The notes beneath the pieces are model-generated. The model saw nothing but the letters and a program-made list of their open reading frames with translations. It was not told where the DNA came from and did no database searches. The translations under genes were made by a program, and so were the position numbers. Source: Paenibacillus sp. NAIST15-1 (GTDB lineage Bacteria; Bacillota; Bacilli; Paenibacillales; Paenibacillaceae). From it: a DNA stretch of 64,000 bases. The DNA is taken from assembly GCF_001894745.1 (NCBI RefSeq), contig NZ_BBYF01000007.1, positions 124,001 through 188,000 on the forward strand, read 5' to 3'. Shown one piece after another: positions 17,880 to 26,846 of this stretch (within the stretch, counting starts at the first letter, position 1; each line of letters begins with the position of its first letter).

Positions 17880-18800
17880 ATGGAACATCGTATCCAGGCC
17901 GACACACGCATGAGCAGCTCCGCAAGAGGAGTATGGTTCGTTGCGATGGGGGCGGCACTGTGGGGAATTGGCCCACTGTTCCGGGTATGGGTCATGGAGT
18001 CTATGACTTCGACCCAAATTGTATTGATTGAGCATCTGATGCTCGCCTTGTACGCGATCCCGGTGTTATGGATGCACCGGAAAGAGCTGCGCAACTGCAC
18101 ATGGAGGCATGTACTGGCATTGCTGTTCCTGTCATGGGGCGGCTCAGTAATAGCGACCATTATGTTTACCGAAGCATTTGCACATGGTGATGCGAATGGC
18201 GTACTGCTGCTGCAGAAGCTGCAACCAGTCTTTGCAATTATTTTAGCGCGGCTGTTGTTGAAGGAGACGCTCCCGCGTCGCTTCTCGCTACTGCTTATTC
18301 TTGCTATTATCGGTACGTATTTATTGACTTTTGGATGGTCTTTGCCAATTGGGCATTACAATGAAGTCATTGGCTTCAGCAGTCTACTGGCACTTGGAGC
18401 AGCGTTCCTATGGGGCGGTTCCACAGTTATGGGACGGTTGCTTCTCGACAAAATGGAATATGAGACGGTTACATCGCTGCGATTTTTGATGGCACTCCCT
18501 CTGCTCATCGTGCTGACATCATGGGAGTCACCAAGCTGGAATTTCGCCACATCAGAATGGGGGACACTGTCGTTCTACATCTTCTTGCAGGCTCTTCTCC
18601 CAGGATTGGTTAGTCTCTTGCTGTATTATCGCGGTCTATCGACTACCAAGGCCTCATATGCGACTCTGGCTGAGTTGTCATTCCCATTGGTAGGGATGAT
18701 GATGAATTGGTTCGTGTTCCATCAGGCGGTCACTGCAGCGCAAATTTCAGGCTTCGTTCTCATCTGGATTGCGTTGTATATGGTATCAAGACAAAATTAA
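17880..18800 (+). CDS. EamA/DMT transporter under FMN riboswitch, candidate riboflavin transporter
   Basis: A 306-residue ten-helix protein with two EamA repeats (GVWFVAMGAALWGIGPLF at the start; LLALGAAFLWGGSTVMGRLL opening the second repeat at about residue 170). Its mRNA leader carries a complete FMN riboswitch, which in Bacillota controls riboflavin synthesis or uptake, so riboflavin or a precursor is the likely substrate; DMT-type RFN-controlled transporters of the ImpX and RibN kinds are known. TGGAGG precedes the ATG at 17880. The longer in-frame ORF runs into the riboswitch and is not used. Monocistronic with a strong terminator. Confidence 0.88.
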   Translation: MEHRIQADTRMSSSARGVWFVAMGAALWGIGPLFRVWVMESMTSTQIVLIEHLMLALYAIPVLWMHRKELRNCTWRHVLALLFLSWGGSVIATIMFTEAFAHGDANGVLLLQKLQPVFAIILARLLLKETLPRRFSLLLILAIIGTYLLTFGWSLPIGHYNEVIGFSSLLALGAAFLWGGSTVMGRLLLDKMEYETVTSLRFLMALPLLIVLTSWESPSWNFATSEWGTLSFYIFLQALLPGLVSLLLYYRGLSTTKASYATLAELSFPLVGMMMNWFVFHQAVTAAQISGFVLIWIALYMVSRQN

Positions 18801-18860
18801 TCGGCGGTGGCAGTGCAATGATTCGTAATAAAGTTGCTGTCAATCGTCTTCCATAAATGA

Positions 18861-18911
18861 TAAGAGACCCTGTCTGCTATGCCTTGAACGCATAGCAGAC
18901 AGGGTCTCTTA
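18861..18911. terminator. Perfect 22-bp bidirectional terminator stem
   Basis: Arms starting TAAGAGACCCTGTC and ending GACAGGGTCTCTTA pair without mismatch around a seven-base loop, between the riboswitch-controlled transporter and the convergent ytaF. Confidence 0.88.
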
Positions 18912-18922
18912 TGTTAGTTAGG

Positions 18923-19564
18923 TTAGAAGAAGGAATTGATAGCGACAAGAATGATGATAGCTCCGCTTAGCACCGTGCTGAATTGTCCTACTGTATAGCG
19001 TCCTATGCGAATGTTGGCCATCTTCTGCCCAAGCACGGCACCCAGCCACAATGTGACAAAACTGCCGATCGCAGCGGTTAGGGATATGGCGAGCGGTGAT
19101 AATCCGATAAGTCCAGCACTTAGGCCATTTGTAAGCGCATTGGCAGACAGTGCAACGCCAAGCACAGCTGCTTCCCATAAGTTAATCGTCCCCGATTTAT
19201 CCTTATCCGCTTCCTCTGGTCTCTGCAGCATTCGTTCTAGTGAAGAGCTTGAATTAGCTTCACTGCTTGCTTCTACTGCTGTGGTCTCCGTCGAGCTGCC
19301 ATGGTGAGAGGTCAGTAGAACAATGCGGATGCCGACAATAAGCAGGATGAATGCGGCAAGCAAGGTAGGCAGTATACCAGGAAGAACCTGCGATATCCAT
19401 TGACCGAACATGAGACCGGCCATACTGAAAATGAAGCAGATGAGCGAAATGAATAGATTCGAAAGCACTCCAATTCGTATTTTCCGTATTCCGTACGATA
19501 TTCCCACCCCTAAATTATCTATACTCGAAGCGACTGCTAATCCTAAAATCATAATCCATTGCAT
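18923..19564 (-). CDS. ytaF: Sporulation membrane protein YtaF (MntP-like fold)
   Basis: A 213-residue membrane protein of the YtaF/MntP family with six predicted helices in two repeats. Each repeat has the family Asp/Asn turn: AVASSIDNLGVGISYG near the N-terminus and GVALSANALTNGLSAG in the second half; they are joined by a charged, serine-rich loop at about residues 88-125. In Bacillus ytaF is expressed in sporulation; the related MntP exports manganese, so a cation transport role is plausible but unproven. AAGGGAG precedes the ATG. Confidence 0.88.
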   Translation of the reverse strand: MQWIMILGLAVASSIDNLGVGISYGIRKIRIGVLSNLFISLICFIFSMAGLMFGQWISQVLPGILPTLLAAFILLIVGIRIVLLTSHHGSSTETTAVEASSEANSSSSLERMLQRPEEADKDKSGTINLWEAAVLGVALSANALTNGLSAGLIGLSPLAISLTAAIGSFVTLWLGAVLGQKMANIRIGRYTVGQFSTVLSGAIIILVAINSFF

Positions 19565-19641
19565 GATGAATCTCTCCCTTGGTTAATTCCCTTGATTCGA
19601 AGTTATAAATGGTTGTTTATTGAATGTCATTTGCCGTCCTG

Positions 19642-19854
19642 TCAATCGTGAAGCATCTGCAGCACAGTTTCCCTCGGAGGCACGAACACTAGCTGATGCT
19701 CACTTCCTGCTGAATAGGGCAGGGGGGGGTTCGAATGACAATCTCCAAGCTGGAATTTGCGTTTGCTCATCTCATCTACATAGAACACATTCCGAAATAC
19801 TACCGATGTGCCATCCTCTTGATGGACTTTGGAACATTGCAGGCAGTAATACAT
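19642..19854 (-). CDS. Small CxxC protein of unknown function
   Basis: A 70-residue protein starting MYYCLQCSKVH, a probable half zinc ribbon with a third Cys at about residue 39. AAGGAG is nine bases before the ATG at 19854, supporting translation. I do not recognise the family. An uninterrupted tract of eight Cs (coding strand; Gs at 19732-19739 on the plus strand) lies mid-gene and could be a slippage site. It is transcribed in the same direction as ytaF and 78 bases ahead of it. Confidence 0.65.
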   Translation of the reverse strand: MYYCLQCSKVHQEDGTSVVFRNVFYVDEMSKRKFQLGDCHSNPPLPYSAGSEHQLVFVPPRETVLQMLHD

Positions 19855-20042
19855 AGCTGTTCAACTCCTTATTGTGGGTATAATCCGGTGCCGCTTGCAG
19901 CACTGTTGAGGTATCATATGTCACGATGTTGAGAGTTGTGAACCGGAATCGCCGAAATGTTGAAAAAAAATCAACAGCAAGCTGATTGGCCTGTGATAAG
20001 AATCAACCGCATGCTGATGGGAGATGTGTTGAGGTGGTTGCA

Positions 20043-20120
20043 ATGAATGCTTATCTGTCTACATCTGTGGCCTTCCTCGTTCAAACTTGGTCATACGTTG
20101 ATGTCAAATTTATGGGGTAG
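20043..20120 (+). CDS. Possible 25-residue small ORF
   Basis: A short frame (MNAYLSTSVAFLVQTWSYVD...) with GAGGTGG eight bases before its ATG, in the otherwise empty stretch 19855-20193 upstream of the HTH gene. It could be a leader peptide for that gene; there is no homology or further support. Confidence 0.25.
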   Translation: MNAYLSTSVAFLVQTWSYVDVKFMG

Positions 20121-20193
20121 GCTAGGCGAACTTGTGCATATACATGTCATAAACAGAGCGAGAATGGGCAGTAGAATATGACTGCGACAAGGG

Positions 20194-20871
20194 GTGATAA
20201 CCATCGAACAGAACAACCCACTCGGTGACATGTTGAAAAAATCGATGAAGGAGCATTCGCTCTCCATGCGCAAATTGGGGGAGCGGACTGGAATGGATAC
20301 CGCTACGATTTCTCGAATTATCAACGGCAAGCAGCCCGCTAAGATACACCATCTAACTTCATTTTCCAAGCATTTATCAATTCCCGTTGAACAGCTCATG
20401 GAGGCGGTTGGCGTCGAGTTCGGCAAATTGAGCACGGTACCAGTGGTACCGATTGGAGATGAATTACAGGAGGATAGCCTTCAATTCATACTCAAGTCCA
20501 TACAGCTGCTTGATTATCCATTCACGAAGGAGCATGTACGTCTAGAACTGGATAAATACGAGCAATACGCGCAAACCAATGAAGGAGATCGAATGATTCG
20601 CGACAATTTCCATGCCAAGGTGAAGGAGGTAAGCGGTTGGGGACCATTTATCGATCAATTGAATGATACGTACACCCAATATTGCAGCGAACAAGCAACA
20701 GTAGAAGAACGTGCCGTATTAGGAAGCGCACTGCTGTATTTCATTTTATCGGCAGACATTATTCCAGACTATCTGTTCCCAATCGGATATATTGATGATG
20801 TGATGGCAGTGCAGCTGGCGATGGAGAGACTGACGGCCCTTCAGGTTGCAGAGCGCATTGTAGAGAAATAG
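20194..20871 (+). CDS. HTH (XRE) regulator fused to a DUF1232/YkvA domain
   Basis: About 225 residues. An N-terminal XRE helix-turn-helix (about residues 12-68: MRKLGERTGMDTATISRIING) is followed by a linker and a C-terminal YkvA/DUF1232 segment (LYFILSADIIPDYLFPIGYIDD, about residues 180-205, in two pieces), a short membrane-associated motif. The fusion suggests a regulator tethered to or sensing the membrane (inference). The only nearby canonical start, GTG 20194, overlaps the ribosome binding site AAGGGGTGAT itself; an ATC at 20203 has ideal spacing, so the true start may be non-canonical. Confidence 0.8.
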   Translation: MITIEQNNPLGDMLKKSMKEHSLSMRKLGERTGMDTATISRIINGKQPAKIHHLTSFSKHLSIPVEQLMEAVGVEFGKLSTVPVVPIGDELQEDSLQFILKSIQLLDYPFTKEHVRLELDKYEQYAQTNEGDRMIRDNFHAKVKEVSGWGPFIDQLNDTYTQYCSEQATVEERAVLGSALLYFILSADIIPDYLFPIGYIDDVMAVQLAMERLTALQVAERIVEK

Positions 20872-20979
20872 GGGTGTTCCAGGTCGGATGTTGACCGGAG
20901 CACCCCTTAGTCTTGTTTCATTCTTGTTCGTTAATGTCTACGCAACGAGCTTAATCACGTTCGAGACGATATGACATCC

Positions 20980-23190
20980 TTATGCTCTTGACATTGCATA
21001 TGGCAGGGTCGCATCTTCATATTGCTGTTGCTGTGGTTCTTCTGACATCGTGAAGGACAACGAAGCCCCATTCGTCAGCTGCCCGTGATCAATATACAGA
21101 TTGGATACGTGCTCGCCATTTACTTGCACACCTGCAACATATTTCGTCTCCGAAGAGTTGTTCGGCGCCTCAATGACAATCTGCTTGCCGTTGTCCAAGT
21201 TGACCGTCATCTTCTTGAACATTGGTGTTCCCAGTACGTATTGCGGTACCCCCGGTGTAAGAGGGAAGATGCCCATTGCACCGAATACATACCAAGCTGC
21301 CAAGCTGCCGTTATCCTCATCGCCAGGCAGGCCGTCAGGCTGCGCACTGAACAGTTCGTCCATCGTCTTGCGCACCCAATATTGAGTCAAGGTTGGGTAT
21401 CCAAGCGCAGTATACACATATGGAATATGGAAGCTAGGCTGGTTGCTGATCGCGAACTGACCGAAGTCAATTGCAGCCATCTCCGACATTTCATGAATTT
21501 CGAAGCCATAGGATCCCACTTTGAATTCTGGATCTGCTGCGAACAAGGCATCCAGTCGCTCCTTCAACTTCTCACGTCCGCCAATCAGATCTGCCAATCC
21601 AAGAAGGTCATGCTGCACAGCCCAGCTGCTCTGCCATGCTCCACCTTCGGTATAAGGACCGCCCCATTCTGTGGCGTCGAATGGCTCCAGCCAGCTTCCG
21701 TCTTCGAGTTTACCGCGCATGAAACCGATTGTTGGATCATACAGGTGCTTATAGTTGCGGGCACGTTCCATTAATTGCGCATACTCCGCATCGCGTCCCA
21801 GATGCTTCGCAATTTGTGCAATACAGAAGTCACCGTACACATAATCCAGTGTATTGCAGACACTCTCATGGGTATGGATGTCAGCAGGCAAGAAGCCATG
21901 CTTCAAGTACTCCTGCATTCCTTTGCGTCCTACACGATGATCATCCGCTACAGTCATCGCATGCTTCAACAAACCTTCGAAGGCAGTGGCAACATCAAAA
22001 CCAGTAACGCCTTTGGCTACGGAATCTGCGAAGCTGACGTCGATCAACGTACCAGGCATCATGCTGCGCTCACCTGGGGAAGCCCATTTCGGCATCCATC
22101 CGCCTTCCTTATAAGCATTCACCCAGCCCTGCATCATTTCATTCATGAAGGACGGATAGAGCAGGTTGTACAGTGGGAACGAAGTACGGTACGTATCCCA
22201 GAATCCAATATCTGCGAAGAGAGGGCCATCTTCAATCTTCCCATTGTACGGGCTGAAGTGGATTTGCTTATCATTCGCATCAAATTCATGGATTTGATGT
22301 GGGAACAGGGAAGTCCGATACAGACAAGTATAGAACGTTTCCAGCTTGTCCTTGTCATCACTCTCGACCTGAATGACACCTAGCTGCTTCTCCCATACAT
22401 CTGCAGCCAGCTTCTGTACTTCATCGAAGCTGCGCTCGCCGATTTCGCGATTCAGGTTGATGAAGGCCTGCTCTTCACTGATGAAAGAAGTACTTACCTG
22501 AACGTGAACAACACGGTTGGCTGGCACGTTCAGTCCTACATAAGCACCAAGGCGCTCATCTGTACCAGACAAGCCAGCAACCGGCTTGGATTCATGGTTC
22601 GTCAATCCGCTTGCATCTGCATCGATTGGGCAGTCGAACTTCGCAACGAAGTACATGCGATAATTGTCAGGGGTTCCTCCAGCCTTAGCCGTCGTGTAGC
22701 CTGTCAATGTACCGTTCTTCGGATCAATCTTCATCGAAGATTCACCAGGGAATGGAGACAGGATAAGACGAGACTGCTCAGGACGGTCAAAGGTCAGACG
22801 CATGCTTGCGCAGCGCGTCGTTGGCGTCAATTCCAATGTAGCCTGATAGCGCAGCATCCGAACCTTGAAATAGTCAGGACGCACGATCATGTCCTGTCTG
22901 CGGAAAGAGGAGGAACGCTCAGGTGCCCAAGCTTTCAATGGTCCGGATTGCGGCATAAATGTCATATGTCCGTAATCTCCAATCCAAGGGCTCGGCTGGT
23001 GGGTAAGACGAATGCCTTCAAATCGATTGTGATTCGGGTTGAAGAACCAGCCGCCACCAGCTTCAGTTGTCTGTGGACTCCATGCATTCATCGCAAATGG
23101 CATGGAAATAAGCGGCAATGTGTTCCCGTTGGAATAAGGATATATCGAATCCGTACCTTGAAGTGGGTTTACGTGAGATAGCAAGCTCAT
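20980..23190 (-). CDS. GH92-family alpha-mannosidase
   Basis: A 736-residue glycoside hydrolase of family 92, Ca2+-dependent exo-acting alpha-mannosidases. The N-terminal beta-sandwich starts VNPLQGTDSIYPYSNGN and includes GIRLTHQPSPWIGDYG; the (alpha/alpha)6 barrel holds GFWDTYRTSFPLYNLL and, near the C-terminus, LPGDEDNGSLAAWYVFGAMG, the family's acidic catalytic and Ca2+ signature. There is no signal peptide, so it likely acts on imported mannosides in the cytoplasm. AAAGGAG precedes the ATG at 23190. It is divergent from an AraC-type gene that probably controls it. Confidence 0.92.
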   Translation of the reverse strand: MSLLSHVNPLQGTDSIYPYSNGNTLPLISMPFAMNAWSPQTTEAGGGWFFNPNHNRFEGIRLTHQPSPWIGDYGHMTFMPQSGPLKAWAPERSSSFRRQDMIVRPDYFKVRMLRYQATLELTPTTRCASMRLTFDRPEQSRLILSPFPGESSMKIDPKNGTLTGYTTAKAGGTPDNYRMYFVAKFDCPIDADASGLTNHESKPVAGLSGTDERLGAYVGLNVPANRVVHVQVSTSFISEEQAFINLNREIGERSFDEVQKLAADVWEKQLGVIQVESDDKDKLETFYTCLYRTSLFPHQIHEFDANDKQIHFSPYNGKIEDGPLFADIGFWDTYRTSFPLYNLLYPSFMNEMMQGWVNAYKEGGWMPKWASPGERSMMPGTLIDVSFADSVAKGVTGFDVATAFEGLLKHAMTVADDHRVGRKGMQEYLKHGFLPADIHTHESVCNTLDYVYGDFCIAQIAKHLGRDAEYAQLMERARNYKHLYDPTIGFMRGKLEDGSWLEPFDATEWGGPYTEGGAWQSSWAVQHDLLGLADLIGGREKLKERLDALFAADPEFKVGSYGFEIHEMSEMAAIDFGQFAISNQPSFHIPYVYTALGYPTLTQYWVRKTMDELFSAQPDGLPGDEDNGSLAAWYVFGAMGIFPLTPGVPQYVLGTPMFKKMTVNLDNGKQIVIEAPNNSSETKYVAGVQVNGEHVSNLYIDHGQLTNGASLSFTMSEEPQQQQYEDATLPYAMSRA

Positions 23191-23401
23191 CGGTGTTCGC
23201 TCCTTTGTAGAAGGTTGCGCAGGAGGAGCAATGAATACTCCCATCATACACAACTCATGAAATGTTATATCAAATATGACTTACACAATGTATTATATGA
23301 CATAATTATATTTATCTCCTATCATTAATTTAAAAAAACTCTCAACTTTTATGATACAATAATCTTAACAAATAATCGAAAGATAATGAGGAGGAGAGCG
23401 G

Positions 23402-24280
23402 ATGTATCCATACTATTTACAGGGAGATGAGGAGATCTACGGAGACTTTCCGTTCACACTGAAGATCCATCATCTTGAAGCACCGGTCCCCGCTCATGTG
23501 CATCATTTTATTGAGTTTACATACGTCATAGAGGGTTCAGGCAAGGAGTTGATCAATGGGGTAGAGAAGGAGCTCACTCCAGGAACCTTCACCCTTGTAT
23601 TCCCGCATCAGGTTCATGAGTTGGATATACGGGAAGGAGAGGAACTGAAGCTGTATGTTGGGGCAATCGGACTTAAGGCCTTCTTTGGGGCTGGAGAATC
23701 TCTGCTTGCGCTTCACAGCTTGCTCAAAGGCGCAGAGGGCGACAGCAATACGACATACCATCTGGATCCAAGCACCGCTGAGCGCATTCATCTGCTGCTT
23801 CAAGACATGTTTGAGGAAATGCAGGAGCATAAGCCTTGGAGCCGGATGATCTATCTTGCGAAACTTACCGAGCTATTCGTGTGGTTCGACCGATATCGTA
23901 TCTCCCACCTTCATGAGGGTGCCCATACTGGCGAGGATCATTTGCGAAGGGGAATGTGGGAGGTTGTCTACTATGTATACCAAAATTTCAAAGAAGAGAT
24001 TACGCTTGAGTCCTTAGCGCAAAAGTATAATTACAGCTCGTCCTATATTAGCACGGCCTTCAAGCAAATGGTCGGAGAGAACTACTACTCCTTCTTAGAG
24101 CGGATACGAGTGGCACATGCATGCAACTTGTTAATCAGTACGGATATGAAGATAACGGAAATAGGATTTGAGGCAGGGTTTCGTTCATATCCGACCTTCA
24201 ATCGGGTATTCCAGAATCGAATGGAGACGAGTCCAACGAAGTACCGACAACAAAATCATATCGCATTACTAAAATCATGA
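23402..24280 (+). CDS. AraC-family transcriptional regulator with cupin sensor domain
   Basis: A 292-residue regulator. Residues 20-90 form an AraC-type cupin (HVHHFIEFTYVIEGSGKELI, PGTFTLVFPHQVHEL), expected to bind a sugar. The C-terminal 100 residues carry the two helix-turn-helix motifs (ITLESLAQKYNYSSSYISTAF and MKITEIGFEAGFRSYPTFNR, each split over two helices). It is divergent from the GH92 mannosidase with a 211-base A/T-rich intergenic region, so it is the likely activator of that gene in response to mannoside uptake. GAGGAGGAG precedes the ATG. Confidence 0.9.
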   Translation: MYPYYLQGDEEIYGDFPFTLKIHHLEAPVPAHVHHFIEFTYVIEGSGKELINGVEKELTPGTFTLVFPHQVHELDIREGEELKLYVGAIGLKAFFGAGESLLALHSLLKGAEGDSNTTYHLDPSTAERIHLLLQDMFEEMQEHKPWSRMIYLAKLTELFVWFDRYRISHLHEGAHTGEDHLRRGMWEVVYYVYQNFKEEITLESLAQKYNYSSSYISTAFKQMVGENYYSFLERIRVAHACNLLISTDMKITEIGFEAGFRSYPTFNRVFQNRMETSPTKYRQQNHIALLKS

Positions 24281-24285
24281 GAAAA

Positions 24286-24333
24286 GGAGCCTCTATCGCG
24301 ATAAGTACTATTGTACAACCGCTTAGAGGCTCC
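24286..24333 (+). terminator. Terminator-like hairpin after the araC-type gene
   Basis: A perfect ten-base stem GGAGCCTCTA / TAGAGGCTCC encloses a 28-base loop with an inner GTAC/GTAC pairing. Confidence 0.55.
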
Positions 24334-24440
24334 TCGCCTAGTTAATGATGAAGGCTATGGATGTCTATTAACATAGTTGCATGGGACATCACATCATTGT
24401 CATGATACGGAACGGGTTGACCGTCAGAGAGACAGCGCCA

Positions 24441-25085
24441 TTACAGACGCAGCTTAATCGACCGCTTATATAGTGGATACAACCACTTCACACCACGAGG
24501 GGTTAAGGTATCTGCAATGAGATGGGAACCGTAGCCAAGTAAGGATACGAGCGCAATTCCTTCGAGCTCCAAGTGTTGTTCTAATCCCCAGCCAATAGCT
24601 CCCCATAAAAGAGCAGCCCAGATGGTGTGGGATAATCCCCGATGATTCAGCCATGGCACCCAGGCAACGAATACGCCCAGGCCGATGAGCCAGCTCCAGC
24701 CAAGCAGGATGCCGCCTATGAGCATGCTCCCACCGACACAGCTGACGATGATGTTGCGAATTAACCCTTCCTTCGCTACAAATCCGAGCAGAAGCACGAC
24801 AATTGTAAGAACGATGGCCTCTTGGCTTAACGAACCATTCGCTCCATATTGATAGATGGCACCTGCAGCACAGCATACGCCAAGCCACATCAATAGAGTA
24901 TGTACCCGTTTGGCAGCCTTGCCAATTCGTCTGCTTAGTATGCTTGGGCCATCAAGATCCGCGCTCAGCGCAGATAACGCAGCAACTGCGAGGTAGATGG
25001 ACGCATTCTGGATGGAGAACGGGTAATGCGCCGCAGCTGCGGCTCCGATAGCCACACCGATACTAAGGTGTGTTGAACCTTTCAT
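24441..25085 (-). CDS. YdjM-like membrane-bound metal-dependent hydrolase
   Basis: A 214-residue protein of the YdjM family with about five membrane helices. Conserved residues include THLSIGVAIG at the N-terminus, the acidic ALSADLDGPSI, NHRGLSHTIW and GYGSHLIADTLTPRGV with its His-Asp pair. Biochemical role is unproven. In E. coli, ydjM belongs to the SOS regulon; here a perfect LexA/DinR-like palindrome lies 40 bases upstream of the start, so a damage-inducible role is plausible. GAAAGGAG precedes the ATG at 25085. Confidence 0.87.
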   Translation of the reverse strand: MKGSTHLSIGVAIGAAAAAHYPFSIQNASIYLAVAALSALSADLDGPSILSRRIGKAAKRVHTLLMWLGVCCAAGAIYQYGANGSLSQEAIVLTIVVLLLGFVAKEGLIRNIIVSCVGGSMLIGGILLGWSWLIGLGVFVAWVPWLNHRGLSHTIWAALLWGAIGWGLEQHLELEGIALVSLLGYGSHLIADTLTPRGVKWLYPLYKRSIKLRL

Positions 25086-25124
25086 AATATCTCCTTTCTA
25101 AACAAGCACATGGTACTCATTTAT

Positions 25125-25140
25125 GCAAACATATGTTTGC
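25125..25140. promoter_or_regulatory. LexA/DinR-type operator (SOS box)
   Basis: GCAAACATATGTTTGC is a perfect palindrome; its core CAAAC-ATAT-GTTTG is close to the Bacillota LexA consensus CGAAC-N4-GTTCG. It lies 40 bases upstream of the ydjM-like gene. Confidence 0.65.
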
Positions 25141-25297
25141 CAATCTATTATATAGCTAATAACAAAAAAATTAAATATAATGATTTTCCAAATGAGAAAT
25201 TGAACATTTAGTGAAACAGTATTACAATCAAAGCGAGCGTTGCTTTTTCTGTCTTATACATGAACCTACTACTCATGAGAGAAGGAAAGGGAATCCA

Positions 25298-26722
25298 ATG
25301 ATTATGAACCCGACTCGTATCGAAAAAGACTTTTTAGGGGAAAAAGAAGTACCAGCCGAAGCCTACTATGGCATTCAAACACTTCGCGCCGTAGAGAATT
25401 TTCCAATATCGGGCACGCGGATGAACAAGGAATTGATTCGTGGCTTGGCTATCGTCAAGAAGGCTGCCGCTCTTGCCAACATGGAGGTGAAGCAGCTTCA
25501 AACAGACACTTGCAATGCGATCGTACAAGCCGCTGATGAGATTATTGGCGGTCAATGGCATGATCAATTCATCGTTGACCCGATTCAAGGCGGGGCAGGC
25601 ACGTCGATGAATATGAATGCGAACGAAGTTATTGCGAACCGAGCGCTTGAATTGCTTGGCAAAGCGAAGGGCGACTACGCAAGCCTAAGCCCGAACAATC
25701 ACGTCAATCGTTCGCAATCGACGAACGATGCATTTCCAACTGCAATTCATATTTCTGTCTTAACGCTCGTAGATAAGCTGCTCATTGTTATGAAGGAGCT
25801 TCACAGCGCATTCTGCAGCAAGGCGAAGCAATTCGATCATGTCATTAAGATGGGGCGCACACATCTTCAGGATGCGGTACCGATTCGCTTGGGACAGTCC
25901 TTCGAAGCATATAGTCGTGTTCTCGCGAGAGATATGCACCGGATTGAGCAATCGAAGCAGCATTTATATGAAGTGAATATGGGTGCAACGGCTGTAGGAA
26001 CAGGCTTGAATGCAGATCCGCGATACATTCAGCGTGTTGTTGAGCTGCTTGCTGAGATTAGTCAATTGCCGCTCGTGCATGCGGAGCATCTTGTTGATGC
26101 AACGCAGAATACGGATGCGTATACAGAGGTATCTGCTGCGCTCAAGGTATGCATGATGAATATGTCGAAGATGGCCAATGACCTGCGTTTGCTTGCTTCA
26201 GGTCCACGTGCTGGGTTTGGTGAAATTCGATTGCCGGCACGCCAGCCAGGTTCATCCATCATGCCGGGCAAGGTGAATCCGGTTATGTGCGAAATTGTCA
26301 ATCAAGTAGCTTTCCAAGTTATCGGAAACGATCATACGATCTGTCTTGCTTCAGAAGCGGGTCAGCTTGAATTGAACGTCATGGAGCCAGTACTTGTATT
26401 CAACCTGCTGCAATCGCTGAGCATGATGCAAAATGTGTTCACCGTATTCCGGACGCACTGTCTTGAAGGAATTGAAGCAAACGAAGACCACTGCCGCGAG
26501 TTAGTGGAGAACAGTGTCGGCATTATCACTGCGCTGAGCCCGCATCTGGGGTATGAAGTATCGGCACGTATTGCGCGGGAAGCTACAGAGAATGGCAAGT
26601 CAGTTCGGGAGCTATGTCTGTTATATAACGTATTGACAGAGGAAGAGCTGGATACGATTCTGGATGCGTACGAAATGACGAAGCCAGGAATTGCTGGTGC
26701 AGCCTTGTTCGATCGGGAATAA
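25298..26722 (+). CDS. aspA: Aspartate ammonia-lyase
   Basis: A 474-residue enzyme of the fumarase/aspartase superfamily that splits aspartate into fumarate and ammonia. It begins RIEKDFLGEKEVPAEAYYG, as bacterial aspartases do, contains GAGTSMNMNANEV and NRSQSTNDAFPTA (active-site segments) and the superfamily signature GSSIMPGKVNPVMCE (flexible loop with catalytic Ser) near residue 318. ATG 25298 follows GAAGGAAAGG; the longer frame from 25211 adds a Cys-rich stretch foreign to the family. Monocistronic, with its own terminator. Confidence 0.92.
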   Translation: MIMNPTRIEKDFLGEKEVPAEAYYGIQTLRAVENFPISGTRMNKELIRGLAIVKKAAALANMEVKQLQTDTCNAIVQAADEIIGGQWHDQFIVDPIQGGAGTSMNMNANEVIANRALELLGKAKGDYASLSPNNHVNRSQSTNDAFPTAIHISVLTLVDKLLIVMKELHSAFCSKAKQFDHVIKMGRTHLQDAVPIRLGQSFEAYSRVLARDMHRIEQSKQHLYEVNMGATAVGTGLNADPRYIQRVVELLAEISQLPLVHAEHLVDATQNTDAYTEVSAALKVCMMNMSKMANDLRLLASGPRAGFGEIRLPARQPGSSIMPGKVNPVMCEIVNQVAFQVIGNDHTICLASEAGQLELNVMEPVLVFNLLQSLSMMQNVFTVFRTHCLEGIEANEDHCRELVENSVGIITALSPHLGYEVSARIAREATENGKSVRELCLLYNVLTEEELDTILDAYEMTKPGIAGAALFDRE

Positions 26723-26741
26723 TTGTATATTGAAGAATGTT

Positions 26742-26771
26742 AGAGACATCTCACGTGAGATGTCTCTTTTC
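26742..26771 (+). terminator. Rho-independent terminator after aspA
   Basis: A perfect 13-base palindromic stem AGAGACATCTCAC / GTGAGATGTCTCT followed by TTTTCT. Confidence 0.85.
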
Positions 26772-26846
26772 TATAGTCGGATCGGCATACATTTTGCTTT
26801 GACAGGTGACGCTAAGTAATGATATATTTTATCGGCCTAATGGTAA

